In this document: piece after piece, positions 9,100-19,142 of the stretch
How positions within the stretch are numbered: position 1 is the first letter of the stretch
Layout: each line of letters starts with the position of its first letter
Source of the DNA: Bacteroidia bacterium
GTDB taxonomy: Bacteria > Bacteroidota > Bacteroidia > 2-12-FULL-35-15
Reading direction: 5' to 3'
Length of the DNA stretch: 64,000 bases
Assembly: GCA_030654175.1 (NCBI GenBank)
Contig: JAURXZ010000035.1
Span: forward strand, 372,001-436,000
Position numbers and translations under genes: made by a program
Notes under the pieces: model-generated
Databases searched by the model: none
Told to the model about the DNA's origin: nothing
The model's input: the letters and a program-made list of their open reading frames with translations, nothing else

Positions 9100-11154
9100 A
9101 TGAACAAACAAATTTTAAAATTTTCGTGCATCGCAACCGCTATTGCACTTGTATCCTGCCAAAGCAGTGTTAAAAAAGAAGAAGGCACCGTATTAAATGC
9201 CGGTTTCAACATGGAGAACATGGATAACACTGTAAAACCAACAGATGATTTTTATCAATTTGTGGATGGTAACTGGCTTAAAAACAATCCTATTCCTGCA
9301 TCTGAAAGCCGTTGGGGCAGCTTTAATGAATTGAATGAAAAAAATACAGCAAAGCTTAAAGTTATTTTAGAAGGTGCTGTTGCGGATAAGGCTGCAGCAC
9401 AAGGAAGTAATGCTCAAAAGATCGGTGACTTTTATTCACTGGCTATGGATTCTATAAAACTAAATGCTGATGGAGCAAGTCCTTTAAAAGACGAATTTGA
9501 TGCGATTGAAAAAATTGCTACTAAAGATGATCTGATCAAAGCAATTGCTCATCTTCATACTGTTGGAGTTTCTGCTTTATTTATAGGATATGTTGGCCAG
9601 GATCCGAAGGTTAATACCTTATACATACCTCAATTGTATCAAGGGGGCATTAGTTTACCGGATAGAGATTATTATACTAACACGGATGAACGTACCTTAG
9701 GTATCCAAAAAGCATACCTGGAACACGTTACTAATATGTTTAAGTTATTGGGTGACAAAGAAGATGTTGCAGAAAAAAACGCTAAAACTATTTTTGGAAT
9801 TGAAACCAATTTAGCAAAAGCCTCAATGACAAATATTGAATTACGCGATCCGGAAGCACAATACAATAAAAAAACATTTACTGAATTAGCTAAATTAACT
9901 CCAAATATAAACTGGGTAACATATTTAAGTGGAGTGGGTGTGACCGAGCTTACTGATGTAATTGTTTGTCAACCTGCGTTTTTCCAGGAAATTTACCGTT
10001 CTATTGATAAGGTTTCCATCAGTGATTGGAAAACATATTTACGCTGGACATTAATTGATCAAACTGCTGATAAATTAAGCGATGATTTTGTGAATGAAGA
10101 CTTTAAATTTAATGGAACCATTTTAATGGGAACTCCTGCTTTAAAACTTCGTTGGAAACGTGCTTTGGAAGCTACAGATGGTTCTTTGGGTGATGCTTTG
10201 GGACAATTATTTGTTGAGAAACATTTTTCGGAAGACAGTAAAAAACGTGTGGCAGAGATGGTTGAAAACCTAATTGCTGCTTACAGAGTGCGTATCAACA
10301 GCCGTGATTGGATGGGTGAAGAAACAAAAAAACAAGCACAGACCAAGTTGGATAAAGTGATGAAAAAATTTGGTTACCCTGATAAATGGAAAGACTATTC
10401 TTCATTGGACATCAAACGTGATTCTTATGTACAAAACTTTATGCGTGCAAATACTTATTCGTTTAAAGAAATGATAAACAAGTTAGGCAAGCCTATTGAC
10501 CGTGCTGAATGGGGTATGACTGCGCCAACGATCAATGCTTATTATAACCCATCCATGAACGAAATTGTTTTCCCTGCCGGAATTATGCAACCGGTGTTTT
10601 TTAATCCTGAAGCTGACGATGCTGTGAATTACGGTTGTATGGGTGCAATTATTGGTCACGAATTAACACACGGTTTTGATGATCAGGGGGCGCAGTATGA
10701 TGCAGATGGTAATTTAAAAAACTGGTGGACCAAAGAAGACCTTGAACGATTTAAGGTGAAAACAGATATGCTTGTAAAACAATTTAATGATTATGTTGCT
10801 GTTGATGACCTGCATGTAAAAGGAGAGCTTACTTTGGGCGAAAACATTGCTGATCTCGGAGGTTTAACAATTTCGTATTATGCATTAAAAAAATCGTTGG
10901 AAGGCAAACCTGTTCCTGAAAAAATTGACGGGTATACTGCTGAGCAACGTTTCTTTATGTCGTGGGCACAAGGTTGGAGAATTAACATGCGCCCTGAGTA
11001 TTTAAAGAACATGTTACAAACTAATCCACATTCACCGGGTAACTTCCGTGCAAATGGTGCACCAAGTAATATGCAAGAGTTCTATGATGCCTTTGGTGTA
11101 AAAGAAGGTGATAAAATGTATCGTCCGAAAGCTGAAAGAGCTGAGATCTGGTAA
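9100..11154 (+). CDS. M13 family metallopeptidase (neprilysin/PepO-like), lipoprotein
   Basis: Lipobox ALVSCQ; IIGHELTHGFDDQGA (HExxH) and GENIADLGG; NPHSPGNFRANG...YRPKAERAEIW. Start moved to the signal-peptide ATG at 9100. Confidence 0.95.
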   Translation: MNKQILKFSCIATAIALVSCQSSVKKEEGTVLNAGFNMENMDNTVKPTDDFYQFVDGNWLKNNPIPASESRWGSFNELNEKNTAKLKVILEGAVADKAAAQGSNAQKIGDFYSLAMDSIKLNADGASPLKDEFDAIEKIATKDDLIKAIAHLHTVGVSALFIGYVGQDPKVNTLYIPQLYQGGISLPDRDYYTNTDERTLGIQKAYLEHVTNMFKLLGDKEDVAEKNAKTIFGIETNLAKASMTNIELRDPEAQYNKKTFTELAKLTPNINWVTYLSGVGVTELTDVIVCQPAFFQEIYRSIDKVSISDWKTYLRWTLIDQTADKLSDDFVNEDFKFNGTILMGTPALKLRWKRALEATDGSLGDALGQLFVEKHFSEDSKKRVAEMVENLIAAYRVRINSRDWMGEETKKQAQTKLDKVMKKFGYPDKWKDYSSLDIKRDSYVQNFMRANTYSFKEMINKLGKPIDRAEWGMTAPTINAYYNPSMNEIVFPAGIMQPVFFNPEADDAVNYGCMGAIIGHELTHGFDDQGAQYDADGNLKNWWTKEDLERFKVKTDMLVKQFNDYVAVDDLHVKGELTLGENIADLGGLTISYYALKKSLEGKPVPEKIDGYTAEQRFFMSWAQGWRINMRPEYLKNMLQTNPHSPGNFRANGAPSNMQEFYDAFGVKEGDKMYRPKAERAEIW

Positions 11155-11184
11155 TCTTTTTTGAGATTTAATTTATAATGAAAG

Positions 11185-11214
11185 CGTCCCGCAAATATTG
11201 CGGGACGTTTTTTT
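11185..11214 (+). terminator. Rho-independent terminator after M13 peptidase
   Basis: CGTCCCGCAA-ATA-TTGCGGGACG followed by TTTTTTTG. Confidence 0.92.
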
Positions 11215-11334
11215 GTTTTTAAAAAGAGGATAATCGACTTACTTATTTAATAGAATATCATTTATTAAATTTTTAGTTAAAGAAAATTTGCAAACATTCC
11301 GTATTCAGATCAATTCAATCAGTATTTCAAAAAA

Positions 11335-11364
11335 TTTGAGCCCATTGTTTTTTTGTTATATTTG
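11335..11364 (+). promoter_or_regulatory. Bacteroidota-type promoter upstream of paralog 1
   Basis: TTTG (11335-11338) N18 TATATTTG (11357-11364) matching TAnnTTTG -7 box; same layout upstream of paralog 3. Confidence 0.6.
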
Positions 11365-11380
11365 TTCAAATAAAAAAAAC

Positions 11381-12046
11381 ATGAAGCATTTTTCTTTACT
11401 CGCCTTACTAGTTCTTATTTTCACAATCTCCCAAGCTCAGGATACTATCGTTAAAAGCAATGGCGATCAGATATTTTGTAAAATTATCGATGTATATCCT
11501 ACAGAAATAAAATATACAAAGATCGATTCTCTGAATGGTCCCATCTATGTTGAAAGCAAATCCAACATTCAATTAATTAAATACTCCAACGGAAGTAGAG
11601 AAGAATTCACACCTCAGCAATCAGACAAAACATTAAATCCTGCTCAAAATAATCAGAACTATTCTACCAAACCGATAATTCCTAACGGTAAAATTCAAGC
11701 TGATGGTAAAGGGTATTGGTATAACGGTAAATGGATGAAGGAATCTGAAATGCATGACATTCTTGTAGCAAGTAATGATCAACAAATAAACTTATTAGTT
11801 GGTAGTGCTAAAAAAAGCAAGCGATTAAAACGTTGGGGAATTGCTGTTATCCCCCTGGCATTAATAGGAAACATGTTTATTACAAATCTGAACGATCCTG
11901 AAACAAGGGCTGTAGCCTTTGACGTAACAGGTGCTTCACTTTGCTTTTCGGGTGCTATCGCCTTTTCAATGACTCATATCTATTTTAAACGCAAGCAAAA
12001 AACTTCTAATAGTGAAGCTATAAAATTGTATAATTCAAAGTACTAA
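11381..12046 (+). CDS. Exported protein of unknown function, paralog 1 of 3
   Basis: Signal peptide; QDTIVKSNGDQIFCKIIDVYPTEIKYTKID..GPIYVESKSNIQLIKYSNGSREEF; C-term TM and FKRKQKTSNSEAIKLYNSKY. Likely start 11381. Confidence 0.8.
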   Translation: MKHFSLLALLVLIFTISQAQDTIVKSNGDQIFCKIIDVYPTEIKYTKIDSLNGPIYVESKSNIQLIKYSNGSREEFTPQQSDKTLNPAQNNQNYSTKPIIPNGKIQADGKGYWYNGKWMKESEMHDILVASNDQQINLLVGSAKKSKRLKRWGIAVIPLALIGNMFITNLNDPETRAVAFDVTGASLCFSGAIAFSMTHIYFKRKQKTSNSEAIKLYNSKY

Positions 12047-12073
12047 ATCGAAAACTCAAAAAAATCAACTTTC

Positions 12074-12733
12074 ATGAAAAAATTTTTTTTAATAGGTATA
12101 GTATTACTTTGCAGCTGTTTAACCAATGCTCAGGATACTATTGTAAAACGCAATGGCGACAACATACTTTCTAAGATCATTGAAATATCAGAAAACGAAA
12201 TAAAATATAAAAAATTTGATTTTCAGGATGGACCGAATTTTATTGAAAACAAATCCGAGATCCAATTAATAAAATATTCTAATGGTACCAGAGATGAATT
12301 CAAGATCCAACCAAATACTATAGCTAAAACAAATGAAGGCAAAACTGATTATTATGCCGGACCTGTAAATTCAAATTTTAAAATTGAATCACATAACAAT
12401 CGTTTTCGATATAATGGAAAAAGGATCAATGAACCGGAATTGCACAGGATACTCCTTACCAGAAATGACCCGCAAATAACCTTATTGAAGAATTCGGCCA
12501 GACGTTACAAAAAGCTTCAATATGTGGGGCTGGGTGGCCTAGCTTTTGGAGCCGCAGGACTCCTTTCATTTGCGGCTGCAGACCTTTTAGGTGAACCTGC
12601 CTTAAATGTAGTTGGAGGTGTTTTTATCGGTGTGGCTGTAACCTTGCCTATTGCGGCAATCTATTTTAAGCATAAGCGTACCGTTGCTAATGCTGAAGCT
12701 ATCGCATTGTACAATTCGAAATTTCAGGATTAA
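12074..12733 (+). CDS. Exported protein of unknown function, paralog 2 of 3
   Basis: QDTIVKRNGDNILSKIIEISENEIKYKKFDFQDGPNFIENKSEIQLIKYSNGTRDEF; AIYFKHKRTVANAEAIALYNSKF. Confidence 0.85.
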   Translation: MKKFFLIGIVLLCSCLTNAQDTIVKRNGDNILSKIIEISENEIKYKKFDFQDGPNFIENKSEIQLIKYSNGTRDEFKIQPNTIAKTNEGKTDYYAGPVNSNFKIESHNNRFRYNGKRINEPELHRILLTRNDPQITLLKNSARRYKKLQYVGLGGLAFGAAGLLSFAAADLLGEPALNVVGGVFIGVAVTLPIAAIYFKHKRTVANAEAIALYNSKFQD

Positions 12734-12843
12734 GTATTGATTTCCAAGCAATGAATGATCTTTTTTGAATCATTCAATTTTAATCAGAAAACCGACCCAC
12801 AAACTTTAAAGCTATTTTCCAAAAGGTTCAAAATTTCGTAAAA

Positions 12844-12871
12844 TTTGAACCCTTTGTTTTTATTATATTTG
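12844..12871 (+). promoter_or_regulatory. Bacteroidota-type promoter upstream of paralog 3
   Basis: AAATTTGAACCCTTTG...TTATATTTGTTTAAATAAA, nearly identical to the promoter region of paralog 1. Confidence 0.55.
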
Positions 12872-12889
12872 TTTAAATAAAAATAAAAC

Positions 12890-13567
12890 ATGAAAAAAAT
12901 TTGTTTACTCTGCTTATTCGCCCTGTTTTGCGCATTTACTTATGCTCAGGACACAATTGTTAAAATCAATGGAGATCAGATATCTGCCAAGATCCTGGAG
13001 ATTTCAACAACAGAAGTAAAATATAAAAAATTTAATTTCCAGGATGGTCCCATCTATATTGAAAACAAATCCAACATACAATTGATCAGGTATTCAAACG
13101 GTACTAAAGAAGAATTCCAATCCCAACAAACCAAGAGTACAGATATACCTGTAGAAAACTCCAGTGATTATTATTCAGGGCCGGTAAATACAAGTAATAA
13201 AATTGAAAGGTATGGTAATCATTTCCGATACCAGGGAGAAAATATCAGTGAAAATGCACTTCATGATGTATTGTTTAAAAGTAAAGACAAACAAATAATG
13301 TCGTTGACAGGCAATGCAAAAGATGCTAAGAAATTACAATATATTGGATTTGGTGCTATTCCTTTAGGAGTGGGAGCTATTTATTTTTTCGCAAGAGGGG
13401 TATTTGGTACTACTTATTACAATCAACGTCCAAACTCGGGATATATGACCCTCAGTGCACTTTGTTTCGCAGGAGCAATAACCTGCCCAATCGCATCAGG
13501 CTACTTTAAACATAAACGAAATACATCCAATAGAGAAGCAATAAAATTGTATAATACAAAGTTCTGA
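12890..13567 (+). CDS. Exported protein of unknown function, paralog 3 of 3
   Basis: QDTIVKINGDQISAKILEISTTEVKYKKFNFQDGPIYIENKSNIQLIRYSNGTKEEF; GYFKHKRNTSNREAIKLYNTKF. Confidence 0.85.
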   Translation: MKKICLLCLFALFCAFTYAQDTIVKINGDQISAKILEISTTEVKYKKFNFQDGPIYIENKSNIQLIRYSNGTKEEFQSQQTKSTDIPVENSSDYYSGPVNTSNKIERYGNHFRYQGENISENALHDVLFKSKDKQIMSLTGNAKDAKKLQYIGFGAIPLGVGAIYFFARGVFGTTYYNQRPNSGYMTLSALCFAGAITCPIASGYFKHKRNTSNREAIKLYNTKF

Positions 13568-13690
13568 TACAAAACCGCTGACATTTGAAAAAATGTGGTT
13601 CTGAAAGCGTTTCGGTCTGCCTGAATGCTGAAAGATTGAACTATGAGAATCAAATAATAGTAACCCAGTTGTTAACGACTCACTTATATT

Positions 13691-13720
13691 GACCTGTCAG
13701 TTTTAAAAAACTGACAGGTC
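13691..13720. terminator. Bidirectional hairpin terminator between convergent genes
   Basis: GACCTGTCAG-TTTTAAAAAA-CTGACAGGTC. Confidence 0.7.
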
Positions 13721-13823
13721 TTGTTATAAAAGGATCATGGGGATAATTGTTGCGTTTTATAGTAGGCGATTTTCAAAAAACCTTGATGCACTTGGAAATA
13801 ACATTCAGGAAAAATCTTAATAC

Positions 13824-15410
13824 CTATGGGCATTTTTTTGATTCGGGGCTATCCAAAAACTTTTTCGCATTTTGATTTGCAGGATCTAAGTCCTGCACCT
13901 TTTTAAATTGAATTTTTGAGGCACAAAAATCTTTCATATTTAGCAGATACACACCCATATATGTATTTGCTTCAATTAGATCTTTCTTATTCTCTTCAGG
14001 TTTTACTTTAGTAAGATACTGTTCGTAAAAAGGTTTAGCCAACCATTTTTCATTTTTAAGATCTTGCTGAACATTCACTTTGGCTTTCCACAAATATCCT
14101 AATGCTAAATCAGGCTGCAGTCTGATCATTTGAGAAGTAGCGGAATCCGCTTTTACGAAATCTTTAGAAAAATAATAGGCGCGGGCCAAACCAAAATAAT
14201 CATTTATAGTTGCTTTATTTGCAGCAATTTTTTTATCAAAAAAAGTGATCGCTTCCGGATACTTCTTCATTTTCATATAAATAGTGGCAATATCACCATT
14301 CAATTCTATTTTATCAGGTTGTAGTTCCATTGCTTTGGTAAAGCTAAGCAGTGCCAATGAATCCTGACCGTTTTTGGACAATAGTTTTGCCTGGTATTCA
14401 TAATCCTGGGGGATAATTTTTGTATCGCCATTTGCTTTTGAAAAGAATGAATTGCTGCTTGCCAAACCGGATTTATAATCCGGTGGTGCAGTTTCATAAA
14501 AAGAATATGAAAGATAACGGTATAAATAAACATTGTTAGAATCGCATTTTAAGGCTTCTTTGGCAGCTTCAATAGATTCGGTATAATGTTTAGCTTCCAA
14601 TAAGAAGCCTGCATAACGTGCACGGGCACCACAGTCGTTATTAATTTCCAAGAAGCGTTTGTATTTTGCTACCGCATTATTATACTGCCCTGCTCTAAAA
14701 TAAATCTCCGCCATTTCGCGGTAAGCCGGAGCAAAGGAGGAATCGATCAAGCTTGCTTTTTTGTAGGACTCCAGTGCAGCAGTATAATTTTTTGAACGGT
14801 TCCAAAGTTTCCCTATACGTAAAATTGCAGTAACTGATTTTGGATCCAGTTTTGCGGCTTCTTCATAAAATGCAATTGCTTTAGAGCCATCATTACTCTG
14901 CTCTAACACAGCATCACCTTTTAAAAGAAATATCTCCGGATTTTTTGGCTCCAGTTTTTGTGCCTGATCCAGCAATTTATTCGCCTCTGCAAAATCTTTT
15001 GTTTCTTCACTGATAAATACCTCAGCAATCTTTATTAATACAGTGGCATTTTTTCCGGCAGCCAATGTTGTTGCTTTGTAAAAATTTGCTTTCGCATCCG
15101 CAGATTTCAATTGGTGCCAATCCACTTTTCCTAAACCTACATATGGAAGAGGGTTAGTTGCATTTACATCGGCCCCTTTTTGGAATATCGCTTTTGCCAT
15201 TTCAATTTTCCCATTTTTAAAAAAGTTTTCACCGTAATAAAAATAAAGATCACCATTACTTGGTTGAGCTGAAAGAAGCGTTTTAAATGATGCATCAGCT
15301 CTTTCAAACTGTTCATTAGTAGTTTGTTTTATCGCATCGGTTAATGTTTGTGCCGATAAGGATGTAACTGCAATAAATGAAGAAATAAAAAAGTATTTAG
15401 TAATTTTCAT
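13824..15410 (-). CDS. Secreted tetratricopeptide-repeat protein
   Basis: Signal peptide and multiple TPR units (AIAFYEEAAKLDPKSVTAILRIGKLWNRSKNYTAALESYKKASLIDSS...). Confidence 0.9.
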   Translation of the reverse strand: MKITKYFFISSFIAVTSLSAQTLTDAIKQTTNEQFERADASFKTLLSAQPSNGDLYFYYGENFFKNGKIEMAKAIFQKGADVNATNPLPYVGLGKVDWHQLKSADAKANFYKATTLAAGKNATVLIKIAEVFISEETKDFAEANKLLDQAQKLEPKNPEIFLLKGDAVLEQSNDGSKAIAFYEEAAKLDPKSVTAILRIGKLWNRSKNYTAALESYKKASLIDSSFAPAYREMAEIYFRAGQYNNAVAKYKRFLEINNDCGARARYAGFLLEAKHYTESIEAAKEALKCDSNNVYLYRYLSYSFYETAPPDYKSGLASSNSFFSKANGDTKIIPQDYEYQAKLLSKNGQDSLALLSFTKAMELQPDKIELNGDIATIYMKMKKYPEAITFFDKKIAANKATINDYFGLARAYYFSKDFVKADSATSQMIRLQPDLALGYLWKAKVNVQQDLKNEKWLAKPFYEQYLTKVKPEENKKDLIEANTYMGVYLLNMKDFCASKIQFKKVQDLDPANQNAKKFLDSPESKKCP

Positions 15411-15444
15411 AATAGTGTTTATAATTTTAATTTAATGTTAGATC

Positions 15445-15545
15445 GGTTACGGATAACGAATCGGGCACGAATTTACGAATCTGAAGTTAAAAGTAGCAAT
15501 TACCCATTCGCAATTTCGATTTTTTATTCGCCATTCGTCAGTACT
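15445..15545. repeat. CGAAT-unit inverted-repeat element (class B)
   Basis: GGTTACGGATAACGAATCGGGCACGAATTTACGAATCTG ... CCCATTCGCAATTTCGATTTTTTATTCGCCATTCG; related to 62414-62587. Confidence 0.6.
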
Positions 15546-15668
15546 GGTGAATCGGGCCAAACAAAATTAGTAAACAAAGCATCATTGCGATGACGTTTTT
15601 TATCAATATGCTTCAACTAATCATGATCTAAAATTAACAGCTTCCGGTTATAGGGTAAAGTCAATAAT

Positions 15669-16634
15669 TTATTTTGTATTGACCTCAATAAGCCTTATCG
15701 GAGCAATGGCTGGTATTAATCCAGCTTTTAAAATCATAATCTGTCCTTTTTCTCCAGCCACAAAGGATACAAATCCCATACCAAGACCTGCACGGGTTTG
15801 TCTGTTGATCATATAAACACTTCTTGTAAGAGGGTATTCTTTTGTTTTTATGTAGGCCTGATAAGGCTTTACAGCTATTGAAGCACTATCTTTAGCAATG
15901 GAAAGAACTTTTATTTTTTTTAAAAAACTCACCGTTAAGGTATCATCACTGTCACTGATCCAGTTAACGCTTAATACTCCAATTGCATTTTTATGCGTGC
16001 TCACGTACTCTATTACTTCGGGGTTTGATTTCACAGCAAATGCATTTTTTGAAAATGGTTTCCCAAGAAGTAATGTATCCTTTATATAGCTCGTGTTTGC
16101 TGAGCCATTGTTATCAAACACAACATTAATTTTTCCTAGTTGAGATTGGCTATTAATTTGTTTCCATAGGGAATCGTTCCCAAGCAATATGGATTTCATT
16201 TTATCAACTGTCATTGTAGTGTCATTATTCTCATTATTAACTACAAAAGCGATGGCATCTTCAGCTATTTTAGTAGATATTGGGAAAATATTTGCCTGTT
16301 CGAATGTCTTGCGCTCATTAACCGTTAAATCGCGGCACATGACCACCACTTTACACGAATCATTTATTAAGCGCTTAATAGCTTCGCCTTCAGGCAAATA
16401 CAACGCATGCACTTTGGCATTTTGATAAAACGATTCGAAGGTATATATTTGAGTATCAAATAATTGCTGAAAAGATTCATCAACAACGATATTTACTTCA
16501 CCGGAAGTTGGAGTATCAGTTGGCTCAGGCTTTCCTGATGAACAACCATAAAAAAATATTGCAATTGTAATTATAAAGAAATACCCTATAAAATTAGGCA
16601 TTCGGGCAGGTTTACTTAGCTTCTGTTTTAACAT
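15669..16634 (-). CDS. PstS-like phosphate ABC transporter substrate-binding lipoprotein
   Basis: Lipobox FFYGCSSG; VNIVVDESFQQLFDTQIYTFESFYQNAKV...; precedes a TPR gene, an arrangement I recall from Bacteroidota. Confidence 0.8.
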   Translation of the reverse strand: MLKQKLSKPARMPNFIGYFFIITIAIFFYGCSSGKPEPTDTPTSGEVNIVVDESFQQLFDTQIYTFESFYQNAKVHALYLPEGEAIKRLINDSCKVVVMCRDLTVNERKTFEQANIFPISTKIAEDAIAFVVNNENNDTTMTVDKMKSILLGNDSLWKQINSQSQLGKINVVFDNNGSANTSYIKDTLLLGKPFSKNAFAVKSNPEVIEYVSTHKNAIGVLSVNWISDSDDTLTVSFLKKIKVLSIAKDSASIAVKPYQAYIKTKEYPLTRSVYMINRQTRAGLGMGFVSFVAGEKGQIMILKAGLIPAIAPIRLIEVNTK

Positions 16635-16911
16635 TTTGTGGTTCCTCCGTTAATTTCTGTTTCTTTTTTTGTGATAGTGTGCTAATATGTTTATGCTTGT
16701 TTTTGTATCTGCGATAAGCTATGTAAAGCCTTAAAACGCTATACGAAATAAGCACCGATCCGATTATAACTCTACCATCAGGTAAAAAATTGATCCATGT
16801 ATCTGTAAATAAAAATAAGATGCCAATAACCAAATAAAAAACAAAAAGTAAAAAACTAAGGTACAGGCGTAGTTTATTCCAGATGTTTTTTATTGCAATT
16901 TTAAAATCCAT
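16612..16911 (-). CDS. Small two-TM membrane protein of unknown function
   Basis: Two hydrophobic segments (LSFLLFVFYLVIGILFLF; VIIGSVLISYSVLRLYIAY), Lys-rich tail; overlaps the downstream gene. Confidence 0.7.
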   Translation of the reverse strand: MDFKIAIKNIWNKLRLYLSFLLFVFYLVIGILFLFTDTWINFLPDGRVIIGSVLISYSVLRLYIAYRRYKNKHKHISTLSQKKKQKLTEEPQNVKTEAK

Positions 16912-16961
16912 TTGAGGTGTTTCTAAAAAGTATCATGAAGGTGTTTCTCACAAAACAGTGC

Positions 16962-19142
16962 TTACTCCAATTTCAGGATCCAAACGTTTGAATACTCTCT
17001 TTTGTATTTGGAGCGTTCGAGATCAGCATCCTTTTTATTATTTGTTTTCAAAGCAAAAATGTTATACATCTTTGTGGCCTTGTTTTGAATAATTTTTGTA
17101 TTCCGGTGTCCTTTAATAATACTTGCAGCTTTAAATCTTTCAGCATTTTCCTTACTTCCAAAACTACCTATAACAACGTAATACCCATTGCCTGCAGGCT
17201 CCCCCTTTTCATCAGCAAAACGATCCGTTTTATAAGAAGGCACTCCGGCATCCGATGCAACAGGAACCGGTTGGTCCGATACACTTTTTGTCGTTTTTTC
17301 AGGCTCAGGATTTATTTTTTTGATCCCTTCATCTGAATTGCCTCTCTCCACTAATTGAACCGGCAAAACCTCCTTTTCAACAGCAACAGATTTTTTTGAA
17401 TCTGTTGATTTAGGCATCTCTTCTCTGGTCTTTGTAATTGTTTCCACTAACATATCAATCTGGGCCTGATTATTATCCGATTGTGTTTTTAACTGCGTTA
17501 TCACATCACCATAGTCCTTACCAGGTTGGGTTTTATCATCGGCTTCAACTTGTTTTGAATCTGCAGATTTAGTTATCTCATCCCTGGTCTTAATTATTTC
17601 AACTAACTTGTCGATCTGGGCTTGATTATTATCCGATTGCGTTTTTAACTGCGCAATCACTTCGTCATAATCCTTAGTGGGTGGCAATTTATCAATGGCT
17701 TCAGCTTTTTTTGAATCTGAGGTTTTGGGCATCTCTTCCCTGGACTTTGTAATCGTTTCAACCAACATATCAATCTGTGCCTGATTATTTTCAGATTGTG
17801 TTTTTAATTGCGCGATCAATTCGCCATTCTCAGCAGCGGGTGGAGCTTTTACTTCTGCATTTTTCACCTTTGCAAGCTCCATTTTTAACCGCTCGATCTG
17901 GGCTTGAGTTGTATCCGATTTTACTCTTAATTGCCCAATCATCACCGTGTTATCTGTATGCGGAGAAGTTAATGTGCCAGAAATTTTTGCTCTTGCATTA
18001 TCCACTTTTAATTGATCGATCTGAGCCTGATTGCTTTCCGATTTGGTCTTCAACAGTGCCAGTTTAACATCAGCACTCTGGGAATTAACCAGCGCTAAAC
18101 TATCTTTTAACTTCCTTGAATCGTTCCCTGCCCTTTCAGCTTCTTTTGCTTTTGCAAGTTCAGCTTTTAACTGGTCGAGCTGAAGCTGATAAGTATCAGA
18201 TTTTGCTTTTAATTGGGCAATCATCTCATCATTTTCCTTATTCGATGAAGTTGCGCGTCCGGCTGTTTTCCCCGTTTGCAGCTCCGATTTTAAACGGTCA
18301 AACTGCACTTGGTTTGTATCGGATTTTGCTTTCAATTGCGTAAGCAAAGCATCTGTTTCTGAGATCAAAAAATGACGCAATAAACTATCTTTTAATTTCC
18401 TGCTATCTTCTGTTGCAGCTTCAGCCTCCTTAGATTTTGCAAGTTCCAGCTTTAACTGATAAATCTGCGCTTGGTTGGTATCGGATTGGGCTTTCAACTG
18501 GGCTATCACTAAAGAATTATCAACCGGCCGGTTCACTGTGCCTGCAATTTTTGCCCGTGCATTGTCCACTTTTAATTGATCGATCTGAGCTTGATTACTT
18601 TCAGTCCGGGCTTTTAACTGAGCAAGTTTAACTTCAGAACCGCTCATATTAGCCATCAATAAACTATCGTTCAACTTTCTTGCATTCGTTATGGAATCCC
18701 CGGCATTCTTTGCTTTTGCAAGTTCAGTCCTTAATTGATCTATTTGTACCTGATTTGTATCAGACCGTGCTTTCAATTGGCCTATCACTAAAGAATGATC
18801 AACCGGCCGGTTTACAGTGCCGGCAATTTTTGTTCTTGCATTGTCCACTTTTAACTGATCTATCTGGGATTGATTGTTTTCAGATTTGGCTTTTAATTGA
18901 TCTATCTGAGCCTGATTTGCATCTGATTGAGCTTTTAATTGCTTTCGTAAAGTATCAATCTCGGCAGTTAAAGCTATTTGCTTTAAACTATCATTTAATT
19001 TTCCGGAATCTGATAATGAGGTTTCTGTTTTATTTGCTTTTGAGGACTCTTTGTTGGCAACATTGGAATAACCAGAGGATTGAGCTACTGCAAATTGGGC
19101 AACTATAAACAGAGAAAGAAAGGTAAATAAAAGGCTTTTCAT
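16962..19142 (-). CDS. Exported coiled-coil repeat protein with C-terminal SPOR domain
   Basis: Signal peptide; 12 copies of a QLKxxSDxNQAQIDxL motif; C-term GNGYYVVIGSFGSKENAERFKAASIIKGHRNTKII...YSNVWILKLE (SPOR). Confidence 0.85.
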   Translation of the reverse strand: MKSLLFTFLSLFIVAQFAVAQSSGYSNVANKESSKANKTETSLSDSGKLNDSLKQIALTAEIDTLRKQLKAQSDANQAQIDQLKAKSENNQSQIDQLKVDNARTKIAGTVNRPVDHSLVIGQLKARSDTNQVQIDQLRTELAKAKNAGDSITNARKLNDSLLMANMSGSEVKLAQLKARTESNQAQIDQLKVDNARAKIAGTVNRPVDNSLVIAQLKAQSDTNQAQIYQLKLELAKSKEAEAATEDSRKLKDSLLRHFLISETDALLTQLKAKSDTNQVQFDRLKSELQTGKTAGRATSSNKENDEMIAQLKAKSDTYQLQLDQLKAELAKAKEAERAGNDSRKLKDSLALVNSQSADVKLALLKTKSESNQAQIDQLKVDNARAKISGTLTSPHTDNTVMIGQLRVKSDTTQAQIERLKMELAKVKNAEVKAPPAAENGELIAQLKTQSENNQAQIDMLVETITKSREEMPKTSDSKKAEAIDKLPPTKDYDEVIAQLKTQSDNNQAQIDKLVEIIKTRDEITKSADSKQVEADDKTQPGKDYGDVITQLKTQSDNNQAQIDMLVETITKTREEMPKSTDSKKSVAVEKEVLPVQLVERGNSDEGIKKINPEPEKTTKSVSDQPVPVASDAGVPSYKTDRFADEKGEPAGNGYYVVIGSFGSKENAERFKAASIIKGHRNTKIIQNKATKMYNIFALKTNNKKDADLERSKYKREYSNVWILKLE

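Noticed and set aside
17777-19108. Plus-strand ORFs antisense to the SPOR coiled-coil gene (17777, 18116, 18437, 18680)
   Set aside because: Periodic antisense translations of the 12-fold repeat (repeated LLLIxxSxPxxxPxxxxL), no start signals or homology features
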